DNA of 64,000 nt from Apostichopus japonicus (lineage: Eukaryota; Echinodermata; Holothuroidea; Aspidochirotida; Stichopodidae), in NCBI RefSeq assembly GCF_037975245.1, contig NC_092571.1:3863001-3927000 (forward strand), written 5' to 3'. Each line of letters opens with the position of its first letter. The first letter of the stretch is position 1. The position numbers were made by a program, and so were the translations under genes. Below, piece after piece: positions 35,701 through 46,521 of this stretch. Under the pieces are notes generated by a model. That model did no database searches, was not told where the DNA came from, and saw only the letters and a list, made by a program, of their open reading frames with translations.

Positions 35701-37381
35701 ATTATTATTTTTTTTATTGAGTTATCTGTCCTTAAAACATTTTGGGCTGAATAAAAATTCGCCAGATTTTTTAACGAGTCCGTAGATGCTACAAACTTCA
35801 ATCAAACTTTGCAAGCCTGCCCAACAGACCATGCGCCAATCAAATCTCTCTGTTTTGTTCACGACGGTGAACTGTGTGCTAGCCTGTGTTAGGTCCATAT
35901 TTTAATAGTATCTTTCTTTCAGTCTTACCCATAAAGCTTGCGAAATTTTGTCATTTCCTTCCATGATATTGGGTATAAAAAGTGGACGATACGAGTTTAG
36001 CAGGTTACATTTTTGTAATTAACATACTGATATGGGCGGTCGCAGTGATTTGACGGCAAATCGTTTGCGCCAAAAGGGCAACAGAAAATAAAATTTTGCG
36101 ACAGCTTTTCTCCATTAAACCTACCCGGTCAGATTGCATTAGAATAAGAAACAAGGAATCTGCCTCGGAAGGTTGTTTTCCGAAATTCATCAGCAAACCC
36201 ACATTGAGACTTTAAGCTTTAGTTTATTGTATTTTATACATGTAATGATGGTTTTGAAATTGTTCAGACAATTAGCGAGCCTCGCAATCGAATAGCCATA
36301 CGTGAGACAAATGTAACAAATATATCGAAGCTGCTCTCAGTACTAAAATCAACATCTCAAGAGCACTTTGACCGACGGTAAATTGCTAAGTTCAAACTTC
36401 AAGGAGTAGCTTAGCTTTACAGTGTCTCCGAAAGATAAACGGATGATTAATTGCTTTACGCGTTATCATGGAAATTGTAAAACAACTAACACACGGGTTA
36501 AAAAATTGCAGTAAGTACTATATTCTAAAGTAACATGTTACACAACATGTTACACAATTACCAACATCCCTTTGAATTTTCCGTTTGAACGCTATTTTAG
36601 TAGTTCGTTTCAGACAACAAAATGCCAAAATCGGTGATAAGTGCTATACGACCGTTATTGTGTACTAGGTAATAGACATAGCCTGTTTACATGTATCTGC
36701 TATGAAAGTATGACAATCATATGAATAAGTCCAACTGATTGCAGTAGTGGAAAAATTGTTGACGTATTCAACAAACGTGTTCTTGTATTAAGTAGTGTAT
36801 AAAAATTGAAGATATATTTGTACACTGGCTTTTTTGCGTGCTATTGAGGCTTACGATAACGTTGTCAAGCGTAAATTTAATCCGTACTCCAAACACTCTC
36901 ATTGGCAGAGTACGGGAAAGAATAACATCAAGTTCAGACGCTTTTATTCAGAATTGTCATGTACTGCTTATGTATGTGTGAGCAATTAAATACCCAGAAG
37001 AGGATCTCTTTGCAAATATTTTCTCCCCGAAGAGCTTTACCATATAAACTGAGAAACTATGCCTTTGTTTGTTTCATATTAGATCTTGTAAGAATACTGC
37101 AAAACCATTGTCTCGTCTTATCAAAATCTTATTTACACTGCCTATAAAAATAACGCTCGTTGAGTAGGCCTATCAAGATTTATGGACCATATTTTCAACT
37201 CCCAACATTCTCTAGTCATAGTTTAAACTGTTTTTAATCTTCTTTTATAGACACTCCTGCTATTCTGCCGACTACTACTATGGACCCAGTCCCCACATCA
37301 ATGGCGTCAATAGCTTCAATGCCTTCGGAGTTTGTACTAATAGTTACGTTTTTCCTAGTGGGAAAAATTTGGACTCCATGA
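29725..37381 (+). CDS. GH31 glycosidase, sulfoquinovosidase (YihQ)-like
   Basis: Predicted retaining alpha-glycosidase of family GH31, closest by motif to bacterial sulfoquinovosidase, which releases sulfoquinovose from plant and algal sulfolipid headgroups. Exons 29725-29913, 30314-30518, 30810-30991, 33612-34836 and 37251-37381 join in phases 0, 1, 0, 1 and give 643 aa. Landmarks: YGGGEQFSY, LGRQPKLPDWLYNG, the nucleophile in GWMADFGEYLP and the acid/base in WSGDQ. Counting from Q in WIQDYAG as 288, the Arg and Trp of GRRLFW fall at 301 and 304, and the Tyr of DIGGY at 508 relative to the acid/base: the sulfonate-binding set I know from E. coli YihQ. The last exon encodes a Thr/Pro/Ser stalk and a terminal hydrophobic stretch (FVLIVTFFLVGKIW), suggesting a GPI or membrane anchor. 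Roughly 80-100 N-terminal residues are missing. The ATG at 29677 could extend the first exon but the acceptor TCTTACAG is more likely. Intron 3 holds nested transposons. Confidence 0.88.
31313..32408. mobile_element. hAT-like non-autonomous element (host of nested insertion)
   Basis: Ends CAGGCGCGGCCGAAC and GTTCCGCCGCCACTG are imperfect inverted repeats. Perfect 8-bp direct repeats GAAGCTTG flank it (31305-31312 and 32409-32416). Without the nested 401-bp insertion and its duplication it is 687 bp, matching the 684-bp copy at 43907-44590. It lies in GH31 intron 3 and contains no transposase. Confidence 0.85.
31639..32039. mobile_element. hAT-like MITE nested inside another element (401 bp)
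   Basis: The terminal inverted repeats CAGTGGCGGAGC and GCTCCGCCACTG are perfect over 12 bases. The 8-bp target duplication AGTAAGGG is at 31631-31638 and 32040-32047. The sister copy of the host element shows the single uninterrupted AGTAAGGG at 44219-44226, an empty site that proves the insertion boundaries. Confidence 0.92.
33612..34836 (+). CDS. GH31 catalytic-barrel exon
   Basis: A single 1225-base exon carries almost the whole (beta/alpha)8 barrel and much of the following beta domain. In order: WIQDYAG, the RRLFWNW substrate-pocket segment, ADFGEYLP with the nucleophile Asp, WSGDQ with the acid/base Asp, DIGGY, and MMRSHEG. The acceptor is TTCCCTTCAG and the donor GTAAGT. The long uninterrupted exon contrasts with the 100-200-base exons of its neighbours and would fit a gene of bacterial origin or past retroposition, but this is only suggestive. 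Confidence 0.9.
34837..37250. other. GH31 intron 4
   Basis: A 2.4-kb intron with a G-rich tract at about 35232-35251. No other gene or clear transposon is visible. Confidence 0.6.
37251..37381 (+). CDS. GH31 terminal exon with membrane-anchor tail
   Basis: The acceptor TCTTTTATAG and phase 1 match the barrel exon. The exon encodes a stalk rich in Pro, Thr, Ser and Met (LPTTTMDPVPTSMAS) and ends with a hydrophobic stretch of about 14 residues five residues from the TGA. Small residues before the hydrophobic tail resemble a GPI attachment signal. A short single-pass anchor is the alternative. Confidence 0.7.
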
Positions 37382-38568
37382 ACAACTTTACTTACTCTAC
37401 AGGGACTATTATTTTCTGTTGTCGTAAAGTAGATGTTTCGTCATGTGTAAGCTTTTTTAACCTTTTAAACAAAAATCACAACAGACCCATGAACTTTAAT
37501 CGTCATCAGTATTGTGACCAATTTTTTAGCCTACTGAAATTGCTAGAAGTTGCCAAAAAGACATTCCTGGAGATTCTGATTCTATTACTTTTTCACAGAC
37601 ATTGAGGAAGTGTTAAAATGGACAATTAATCATCTCAGTGTGTAGAAATAGCTACGTAGTGGAGGCAGTAAAATGCTTGGTGAAATTTGATAATGATTGC
37701 AATGAAAATCATCGGGTGTCTAGGCCTTCGTATTGAGAATATTAAATTACTTATTGGGGTGTCTTTGTCTACGTATTGAGTAAATTATACTACGTATCGA
37801 GTGTCTTGATCAACATATTGAGTATATACTTATCTACATATGACACCTGCCTACTTTGAACTGTTATGGACCATTCGCATACCAATCGAATACACTCAAG
37901 CTCAAACTTCGTGAAGTAATCGACTGTTAGATATACGTTTAATCTTTCCCCATCTTCTGTGTCTTTGTCTAGTTCAAGTTTCTCCGCACAAATTTCTGCG
38001 AATAAATTGTACTGGGCGGGTTGATCGGAGTAGCGAGGGAAAGACTTTTGATACAGTTCAGCAATATTTCACTTTTAAAATTGTCCCAGTTATAACGACC
38101 TGATAGAATGTATTGAGATTACGACATGAAAACGTTTCCACATTTCAAATTACATTAAGGAACCTTTTTTCTTCTTCAATAAGGCGAGAATTCTCAATCA
38201 AATAACTTCACATGAGGCTGTAAGGCACTAATGCGAACGGACCACAACTGATAATGATAATGTAATTGTATATATGATTACATAGTCATTTTATACGACA
38301 ATTTACTGATTAAACACGATAATATATATAGAAGATACACGATGATAATAAGAAACTACACGATAATAAATAGCAATGTAGTCTACACGGTTGTTATAAC
38401 AAAAGTACATGGTAATTATAAGAAACTATGTCTATAATAAGAAATTACACGACTGTAATAAGAAAGTACCGTACACGATGATAATCTAAACTGCAAACGA
38501 TGAAAAGCGCTGCGTCTGCATATGCGTTGGCATATGTATGAGATTTTGAACATTTGTATTATTTTTAG

Positions 38569-38663
38569 AGGGTAAAGAATTCCCTCTAGATTGCTGCCAG
38601 CACAACTGTGTGCCCATTGTATTCTGTTCCGGCCGTGGACCGGATAATAAGTACTACTTTATA
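38569..38663 (+). CDS. Isolated exon-like cysteine-rich segment
   Basis: Between TATTTTTAG and GTAAGT one frame is open and reads GKEFPLDCCQHNC followed by VPIVFCSGRGP. The four cysteines and good splice signals suggest a real or former exon. No neighbour joins it and the family is not recognised. Confidence 0.3.
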
Positions 38664-38696
38664 GTAAGTTGTTATTGGTTATACGAGTAAGCGCGT

Positions 38697-38722
38697 CACA
38701 CACACACACACACACACACACA
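38697..38722. repeat. (CA)n microsatellite
   Basis: Thirteen uninterrupted CA dinucleotides. Confidence 0.95.
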
Positions 38723-39117
38723 ACACTCGACAACAGTGAAACATAACAATCAGTTGTGAGTCGTGATGTCCACCTTGTGAATAATATGTGTGTTCATATG
38801 GATATCGTTAGCAGTTTTTATAGCATCGTGTATATGATTATTATTATCATCGTGTATCTTCCTAATATTATCGCGGACTTTAACATGATCACCATGTAAA
38901 ATATTATTATAATCATGAAAACTTAGAGTATTTTTTGCAAATTAACATATAAATTTATATTATAATTATGATATAATTAATATTATTATGATATAATAAC
39001 ATAATGATTGTAATCATGATATTAAATCACGTTACCACATCATTTGTGTACCATTTGGCGTTCCATAGTGAACTGATTACCTCAATACGGTTATCCGAAA
39101 CTCGGTTAGATTATTCT

Positions 39118-39330
39118 ATCACGCTTCTCGGCCTTTTGGCTAAGATCGTGTGCAAACAGTACACAATAGATCGCTCACCAACCTTTGACCTGAGGATAAT
39201 GTGTAGTACCTATTCCCTTTTCCAAGGAACTTGTGATACTCACTTAATGTAGCGTCGTTATGACCATACGGTTACAGTTCCGATTGGGGGTTGAGAGCGG
39301 ACCAAGTTGTTTAGAATTCGTGGCTCAATC
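39118..39330 (+). mobile_element. SINE with U2-snRNA-like head
   Basis: The first 35 bases include GCTTCTCGGCCTTTTGGCTA and AGATC, which match the 5' end of U2 snRNA except for a two-base insertion near the start and a change after AGATC. The match then stops, so this is not a U2 gene. The following body (CAGTACACA, CGCTCACCAACCTTTGACC, then GGGGTTGAGAGCGGA) recurs in several other places in the window. Confidence 0.7.
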
Positions 39331-39489
39331 CATCAAGTTATACAAATATAACTTAACAAGAAACTCAAAGTCACTGCTATGTTGTCTTCAGTAATTTGCA
39401 ATTTGTTTATGTCTGTTATATTTTAAAATCCCGTCAACTCAAAACAACGACAATTAAAGCAGATACTTGCATGACCAGCATATCTGTTT

Positions 39490-39665
39490 TTTTTTATCTG
39501 TTCCCTTTCGAGGGGAATGGTGATACATACCCGACGATGATAACACAGTCACAGTCCCGATGCAAGGGGACTGAGGTTGAGAGCGGATAAGTCGGTCGAT
39601 AGTTTGGTTTTCGTGCCCAAGTTCTTTCCTGGGTGACTTTTCTTAAAAAGTATCTCTCTGTACAT
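39490..39665 (+). mobile_element. U2-headed SINE family, body/3' copy
   Basis: Starts at TCTGTTCCCTTTCGAGGGGA and includes TCACAGTCCCGATGCA, GGTTGAGAGCGGAT and CCCAAGTTCTTTCCTGGGTG. It is the near-complement of 43194-43370 and shares the GTTGAGAGCGGA block with the copy at 39118-39330. Confidence 0.75.
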
Positions 39666-41670
39666 GAAATACACTTGAGCTTGGTTACCTCACATACTTT
39701 ACATATATGTATGTGTGTGTGTGTTTGTGAGGGGAACACAGCCAAGTGACTGATAAAGTCATAAAGGATGACATGTGATATAATCGCCCGGGGGTCCGAA
39801 TTGGCTCTCTACGGGCCTAACTGGTGTTTGGGGGAGTTCTCGGGCGACCGAATGGAGTTGAGGATCGAATCAATTTCCATTTTCATTCACCCTGTTGACC
39901 TTCACATGATGAAAATAATTGAAAAAGTATGTCTTACTTCGATCGATTACTATCTCATTATTAGTCATCTTCGATTGGTTTTGTAAAATTATTGAAAACC
40001 GCAATACCGCTAAAGCAATAATGTTGCCAGCCATCCATTGAGCTGGAAGTGTCCAACAACTATAACATCATCACTAGGACATTCCAAAGTCCTCTCCGTC
40101 TTTACAGCACGCCGCACAGCATTTTATAACCCCGAGAGGGATTTGCTTTTCCCTCTTTCTCACGCCCCCATCCGCCCCTACCCATCTACCCACACCTCCA
40201 GCCTCCATCAAACCTTCGTCCTGCAACACCAATCATTTAATATCGCTTCAGCCGGCAGAGCAGAGACATCCCCTCCCTCATAAACACACACACATCACCG
40301 CCACCAACAGTGGGGAGATGATGTTGTGTGCTTCCATGCATGGTAGGTCAGTGTGTTTATTTGTATCAGAGATTTTTGGATGAGAATGTTCTTTGGTTGA
40401 GTTATTATAAGTCCTAAAACAATTATGGACTTGCATTAACAGAAATAACAGAAAACTGAAGTGATGTTACGACGCTATCATTAATTTGGAGGTATGTGTA
40501 GAAACATGGCCGTTTGGAACAGAGATATTTATAGAAATATTAGTAGCACTCAACAACCAACAACCAATAGGGTGCAACGTACATAATATCGTGTCGCAAT
40601 ATTAGTTTTTCAAACAGCAGTGATGATGTCAACGGAATCTATGAGAGGCGACTCAAATACCTCTTTTCAAATCGATAGGAGGAGGAAACGTAATTTATAT
40701 TCCGTTCGTTTATTTCTTTGTTATATAGATCTAAGATACAATTTTCATGTTCAATAACGTATCGGCAAAAGGAGAGGGGGGGGGGGGCTGCGGTGAAGAG
40801 AGAGTAGCTATGACACTGAAAGGGATGCTATTGCCTCCTATAACTTTATAGACTTTATAGAGATTTTAGCTGCTGATAGGGTCGACCATGTCAGAGTGTT
40901 GACAAAATGAATTGCACATATAAAAGCTATAAAAACATCCAAACCCCGTCCTCGTCACCGTCCCTTCCTCATTAACATTCAGTCTTTCAAAGAACAAGAT
41001 GATCAAGTTGGCTGATTATAGATCAAACTTTGATATTTATAAAGATGATTCTAATATTTTGTATTAAACTAAATACGCACTTCTACATGTGTGTGGAACA
41101 CAAGGGGGGGGGGGGTGCAAACACGCAAATGCCGCAGTTTCAGAGGATCAATAAACACATCAAGTCACTGCGGACTAAACAAGTCTTGTAGTTGACGAAT
41201 TCCCGATCCCCGTGTTTCCCAAATTTACTTGCATAAACTCAAAACCATATGAATCCTATTTCAGGTTTCGAAATACTGTGCTATTTCCAGCCATTCAGAT
41301 CCCTAAATAAGATTAGTCACATGTTTATAGTTAACGTGTTTGACTTAATTAGTATGGTCCCTTCCTCATTCAAAAAGGTCTTGAAATGTGAATAGGTATT
41401 GTTTGTTGAAATTTCAGGCTTAATCCCAGTTCACGAACTGCCTATTGTACATTTACGTCTTGAAAGGAAGCGACATTCTTACTGCTTGCTGCAATGTAAA
41501 CAAAGACATTGAAGCGTGAGCTTCTTGTTAATAAAGATATTAAGATCCGTCGTTCTAAATGAGAGTGACAGGATGAAAAGAGATTTCGTTGAAGGCAGTG
41601 TCATTTACTGTTACCAATAGATTGTATCCAACCAATAATACCAATTTAAGCTCGTTAAAACGTAACTTGT

Positions 41671-41740
41671 CAAATGGCTCAGAGGGTAGAGCAGTGGACT
41701 GGTAACCTGATGAACGGAGTTCGACTCCATCAATGGTTGG
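41671..41740 (+). tRNA. tRNA-like relic
   Basis: ATGGCTCAGAGGGTAGAGCA is a good A box and D arm, and GGAGTTCGACTCCATC a good B box and T arm. The anticodon and acceptor stems do not pair convincingly, so it is a tRNA pseudogene or SINE head rather than a working tRNA. Confidence 0.45.
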
Positions 41741-42303
41741 TTATACACGCTTAAAATTTCTTTTTCACTTTCAGTAGTCTACGCTGAAGTCTTGATATAT
41801 TAATTCAACCATATAATTTACTGTGATGGCCGATGCTGTTAAGAGGGTGACGAAAGACTCATTCCTCATCGGTCGTGTAAATCGTGGCTATGGTTCAAGG
41901 ATGAGACGCTATTCTCCTAAAAGTGAATCTACGGATGCTTTTAAGAGCCATATAATTATTTTATATTATAAAAACACATTTCAAACTAGCGCCATCGAAT
42001 TCCTTAAAAGCCGTTTTCTCTTGTCACTCTGAAGGTTAATAGATTTTGTTGTAATGGGTTATTTGTGGTAAGCCAAGCAACACATTCAAACAGTCATGCA
42101 GTTCACAAGGGTTTGCAGGAACTTAATTAAACCCATTGTTTGACATAAATGTGTTGGTAAAGATTTACACAACCTTCACCAAAGCAAGTATTATATTCGT
42201 TGCAATGCCAGGGGCATACAAGCCAGCGAGACCATGCGATAACATTTTAATATACATAGAATTCAATCTATATCACTTCTGCAAGAAAACCAAAGTGAAC
42301 CAG

Positions 42304-42566
42304 CCCAGCAAACACAAAAACGTTTCAAAACGTTATTAAAATGTTTCGTCTTTTGTTTTGATAACGTTATTTGTGGTGTTATAAATATGTCACGAAAACG
42401 TTTTTAGGTTATTATTTCAAAACATTTTGTCGTTAAATCATTAATAATCATTAATATCTCATAAAAACGTTATGCCGACGTTTTCATAACATCACATTTA
42501 ACGTTGTAAATACATATTTTAGAGGCTCTTTTAATAATGTTATGATAAAGTTTTGTGTTTGCTGGG
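42304..42566. mobile_element. Palindromic MITE with AACGTT motifs (263 bp)
   Basis: The terminal inverted repeats CCCAGCAAACACAAAAACGT and the complementary GTTTTGTGTTTGCTGGG bound a sequence full of AACGTTTT and AAAACGTT motifs, able to fold along its whole length. No convincing target duplication is seen. Confidence 0.75.
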
Positions 42567-43193
42567 AGGGTCAATATGGTCGAAATTCTCACACCGGATA
42601 GGTAGTTTTGGAAACTGAGTGATTCTTAAGAACTTTGTTTAAGATCCACGATAAAATATCCCGTATTGTGTTTTGATAACTTCAGGAACAAAATTAACTT
42701 TGTTATGCCATGGACCGTTAAAACCACTGCTCTCAGTCTTGCTATGGTCGTATTCCTATAGCACATTTACTTATTTTTTGAGAATGACTCTTTAAACAGT
42801 TGAGGTTCACTAGTTTAAGTGACTGGACCTTTTAGTTTAGTACACAGCCCATCATACTAGTTCCTCGGTTGCACTACAACACTCAATGGGAAAAATTAAG
42901 ATGACATGTTTATAATTTATTACAAATTTGTTGAGGAAAATGATGTTGAATGCCATCCAAGGGTGCTCTGTTGCTTATATGAAAATTAAAGTATTTAACA
43001 AGTATATTTAACGATACATATCTTGAACAAATATTCGGGAATAGCTACAGAAACATTATGGGACTCAAAGTTGTCTGTTTTCTTTGTATTTTAATATATT
43101 AAGACTAAAATTCTGCCTTATTCATTATGTAATTATTTAAGTTAGTTATCAAGTTACAGCAAAATCTATCTGTCGATCATTCTCCCATGATTG

Positions 43194-43370
43194 AATACCG
43201 GGAATACTTTTTAAGAAAAGTCACCCAGGAAAGAACCTGGGCACGAAAACCAAACTACCGAACGTCTGATCCGCTCTCAATCCCAGTCCTCTTGCATCGG
43301 GACTGTGACTGTGTGATCATCGTCGGGTGTGCATCACTATTCCCCTTGAAAGGGAACAGATACTACACAT
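43194..43370 (-). mobile_element. U2-headed SINE family, body copy on minus strand
   Basis: AAGTCACCCAGGAAAGAACC through ATCCGCTCTCAATCCC and TTCCCCTTGAAAGGGAACAG is the reverse complement of 39490-39665 with few changes. Confidence 0.75.
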
Positions 43371-43781
43371 GATCTTCGAGGATGTCTTCAACTCTTCGGT
43401 CTATCCGTTCGTTGTACACGTCTCAGGATAAAACTATTTTGATATCGGAAGAATGTTATCCGATTCCTTGTTCTTTATTCTATTTGTTTTACAAGTCAAT
43501 GGACTACATTCGGATGAACAAAGAACAGATGAAGAACACTGCCATTACTGGAATACCAAGTAGTCCCCGTTATGTCCAACCACATCTTCCTTATTCGAAA
43601 CAAGTTTATAACAACAGATAGAGTTTTAAGCCATTCAAGTGGTGCATTTGTTTTCATTTTACCGAAACCTGTACGACAAGATGTTTACGCTATATGAGCA
43701 GTCCAGAATTCACAGTTAACGTTTAGGGTTTTAATCGGCTTCCGGTAACACGTATCAACGCATTCAATTGATGACTATATA

Positions 43782-45501
43782 CAGTGGCGTCACCAGACTT
43801 TTCAGTCTGGGGGGGCACAGGGGGGGCACCAGCATTTGATGGGGGGGCACTTAGGTGGATAGGGATCGCCGTCCTGGGGAGGGGTCTAAGGGGAGGGGTG
43901 CCCTTCCAGGCGCGGAGGAACGGGAAAATTATTGGGGGAGGGGGGGGGCTAATGTGTAGAGACTAAGCGGAGCGCCACCATCGGTTGGCGCGGAGCGTAC
44001 AAGAAAATTTTGGGTTTTTCAAACACCCAGATGGCCGGAAACGGCACTTCCCGAGTGTTTTATGCTGCAAATACCTAGCCCTAAAATATGGGTCTCAAGC
44101 CTGCAATTTCTCAGATTGCACGTAAAAGTCTGTAAAAACATAGTAATTTGTATATTCGATGGTGTTTTAAGAGAGTAGCTATTACTCGTAGTGTACTCGC
44201 AAAGACGTTTTTGAGTGTAGTAAGGGGATGTTGGAGAACTGGCTGAAATGAAGCAAGTCATTGGCCTAAGACGAAGTTGTGTTGCGCTTACCGGTACTCA
44301 CACTCACTGCTTCCACTTTCCACGGGGCGTGAAGACGCGGTTGGGGTGACAATGTGGTCTATAGCCAGGGGACGGGCCGAGGGTCCCCCCAGCATTTACT
44401 AAAATTATTACACCTATATAGTATACGTGTGCATCGGACAGATCGACAAGTATGCATTGAGAAATGGGCAGATGCACGTTTCGGAGCCTTGGTAAATATT
44501 GAGGGGGGGGGGGGCTTATCATGCATTTGCCCCCTCAACTTTTTCATTGGGGGGGCTGAGCCCCCAAGCCCCCCGGTTCCGCCGCCACTGCCCCCCTCCC
44601 CTTTGGAAAATTTTCGCATACGGAGGATGGGCTAGATGCAAAATGCTGCCACATTTGATGCTAAATTCGATTTGAAGATATCTCCAGAAATTGCTATTTT
44701 TGAGGTAATGATTTTAACAAGGCGCAGAATTTTGCAGAGGATATGAACCACATGCTGTCGATATTATGCCTAACCCTATCAATAGAACCTACATTTGTTG
44801 AATTAATGTGTGCATGACCCCCGACTCCTTTCTTGTCCTTCTCGTTTTCGCCCATTATCTATTAAGATGTAACAGGTTCCAGCATCGTTATTGGCTCCTA
44901 TCAGGGATCTCACCATGCAATCCAAAGTTTGATCACACATCGAGTATGGCTCAGTATGCAGGTGTGAACATTCGCCATTTGTTCCTACAAGCATCTGGCC
45001 TCAAATGACCTCTGCACCCCCTACACAACAGGGTTAATATATGGGTCCACAAATATAGGCAAGTATGGTGCCTGCGGACCCTCACATTCTCACATTTCGT
45101 CAGCTCCTAACCTGTCAACCTCAGACCAATGCAACATACCCTCCCTTCTCACAGTCATGTAGCTCGCGAAGCGGACGTGTATATCCACTGGTATGGCGTG
45201 AGCACTGACACATTCAATGTAAATATCGACACCTGTTGTGATGGCGCGGGTCACGACTTCGATACCCGACGTTCAAGGATAAACTTTTTCATTTTTCGCA
45301 GCTCATTTTGAAGAAAATACGAATTACTGTGCTTCTTTGTCCTTATGAAAAACCAACTCAGATGATGGGAGTTGAATATAACAAAATATATATATATATT
45401 TTTTTACCAACCCAAATCTCAGATGGGGGGGCACTCGGGGGGGCACTAGGTTTTCCAGGGGGGGCACGTGCCCCCCTGGCCCCCCCTTGGCGACGCCACT
45501 G
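43782..45501. mobile_element. hAT-like element, 1720 bp, containing a second element
   Basis: The ends CAGTGGCGTCACCAG and CTTGGCGACGCCACTG form inverted repeats. Perfect 8-bp direct repeats ACTATATA flank it (43774-43781 and 45502-45509). It contains the 684-bp element at 43907-44590. No transposase frame is visible, so it is non-autonomous. Confidence 0.88.
43907..44590. mobile_element. hAT-like element, second copy, with empty site
   Basis: Sister of the host element at 31313-32408, nearly identical over most of its length. It starts CAGGCGCGGAGGAAC and ends GTTCCGCCGCCACTG. The flanks TGCCCTTC and CCCCCCTC could be a diverged target duplication. It lacks the 401-bp nested insertion found in the other copy. 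Confidence 0.85.
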
Positions 45502-45595
45502 ACTATATAACGACGAAAATACATTAAGCACATGAACATTAATATCCTCTTACTTGGGCTACGTATGTGAGACTCAATTGCATTCATTATTATCA

Positions 45596-45797
45596 GGAGT
45601 TTTAGCTCAGTGGTCAACGCCGGTGCTTTCCAATCAAAAGGTTCGAGTCACTCCAAGATTAATGTATGTCGTCCAGTATTTTCATAATCAGGAACGTTAA
45701 ATATGAATGTAAGAGACTCAATTCGGTCAGCTTGCGGCTTTGATAAGCCAACGAGGCTTCTTCGCGAGTTCCTTCTTGCAGGAGGATTTAAAAAAAT
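45596..45797 (+). mobile_element. tRNA-derived SINE (full-length head)
   Basis: Starts GGAGTTTTAGCTCAGTGGTC (A box) with a B box AAGGTTCGAGTCACTCC about 40 bases on. The body contains AATGTATGTCGTCCAG and GATAAGCCAACGAGGCTTCT and the end has GCAGGAGGATTT. A second copy lies at 22511-22690. Confidence 0.75.
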
Positions 45798-46521
45798 ACA
45801 CACATCATTTGCTGAAAAACAAACTTTGCTAGCATTTTTTTTCGCAATCTGGGAAATCAGTCTCTTCGAGGAAACTTAAGGTCCCTGAAAAAAAGCACCG
45901 TGTAATGGTATCCCCTCGGTAGGATCAGGGACGATTATATTAGAAAACTTTGACGACTTCTTCTTCATCGGTTGGAGACATGAACATAGTTGCGGAATTG
46001 GTATTATTTGGGTAATGGTTTCCATTAGTCCTATTCTGTACTTCAGAGGTCAACTAAGGACCAATATTTGCAAAATAGCTGTTAAAAGCATTGGAAATTG
46101 TATAAGGATCAGTAGTGTCACCATTTAAAAGAGCTTTGAAACAATGTTACAGAATGTTCGACTGTTTGGGTTGTACCGCATATACATGTTATATATTTAT
46201 GTAATATTCTGTCTGCCATCAAGGAGAGAGGGGGGGGGGGGCTTAGCCCCGACTGATTCATACAAAATCCTCCCAGAAGTATGTGTCGTTACGCCTGAAT
46301 TACGCACGTGTACCATGAGTACGGTCTGGCGTTAACTGCTTTCATATCATCTGACATAATTTGGATAACGTGTTAGCATCAGAGCCTGTGATCGTCCGAA
46401 CGCAATGTGCTAATGAGGAGTCTTACCTTCGTTTCTTAAGTGTGGAAGGGGTGGGGTGGATAAGGGAGTTACGATTAAAGTTCGCTTTCGCTCATTACTG
46501 TATATAATCTTTTTGTTCCAG

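Larger units (their letters stand above)
38240..39010. repeat. AT-rich inverted repeat with tandem subunits
   Basis: GAAGATACACGATGATAATAA near 38332 is matched by TTATTATTATCATCGTGTATC near 38838. The left side repeats units like AATAAGAAACTACACGAT. The structure encloses the exon-like segment at 38569-38663 and a (CA)n run. It may be a foldback-type element. Confidence 0.5.
37382..46521. other. Repeat-rich intergenic region
   Basis: No intact gene is recognised. It contains inverted AT-rich repeats, a (CA)n tract, U2-headed SINEs, a tRNA-like relic, a palindromic MITE and nested hAT-like elements, each listed separately. A possible polyadenylation signal AATAAA for the GH31 gene lies at about 38001. 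Confidence 0.6.

Noticed and set aside
39118-39152. A functional U2 snRNA gene
   Set aside because: Only about the first 35 bases match U2; the branch-point recognition and Sm regions do not follow.
44304-44635. Frames shared with the 32.1-32.5 kb region
   Set aside because: Shared only because both are copies of the same non-coding element; Pro/Gly richness comes from G runs.
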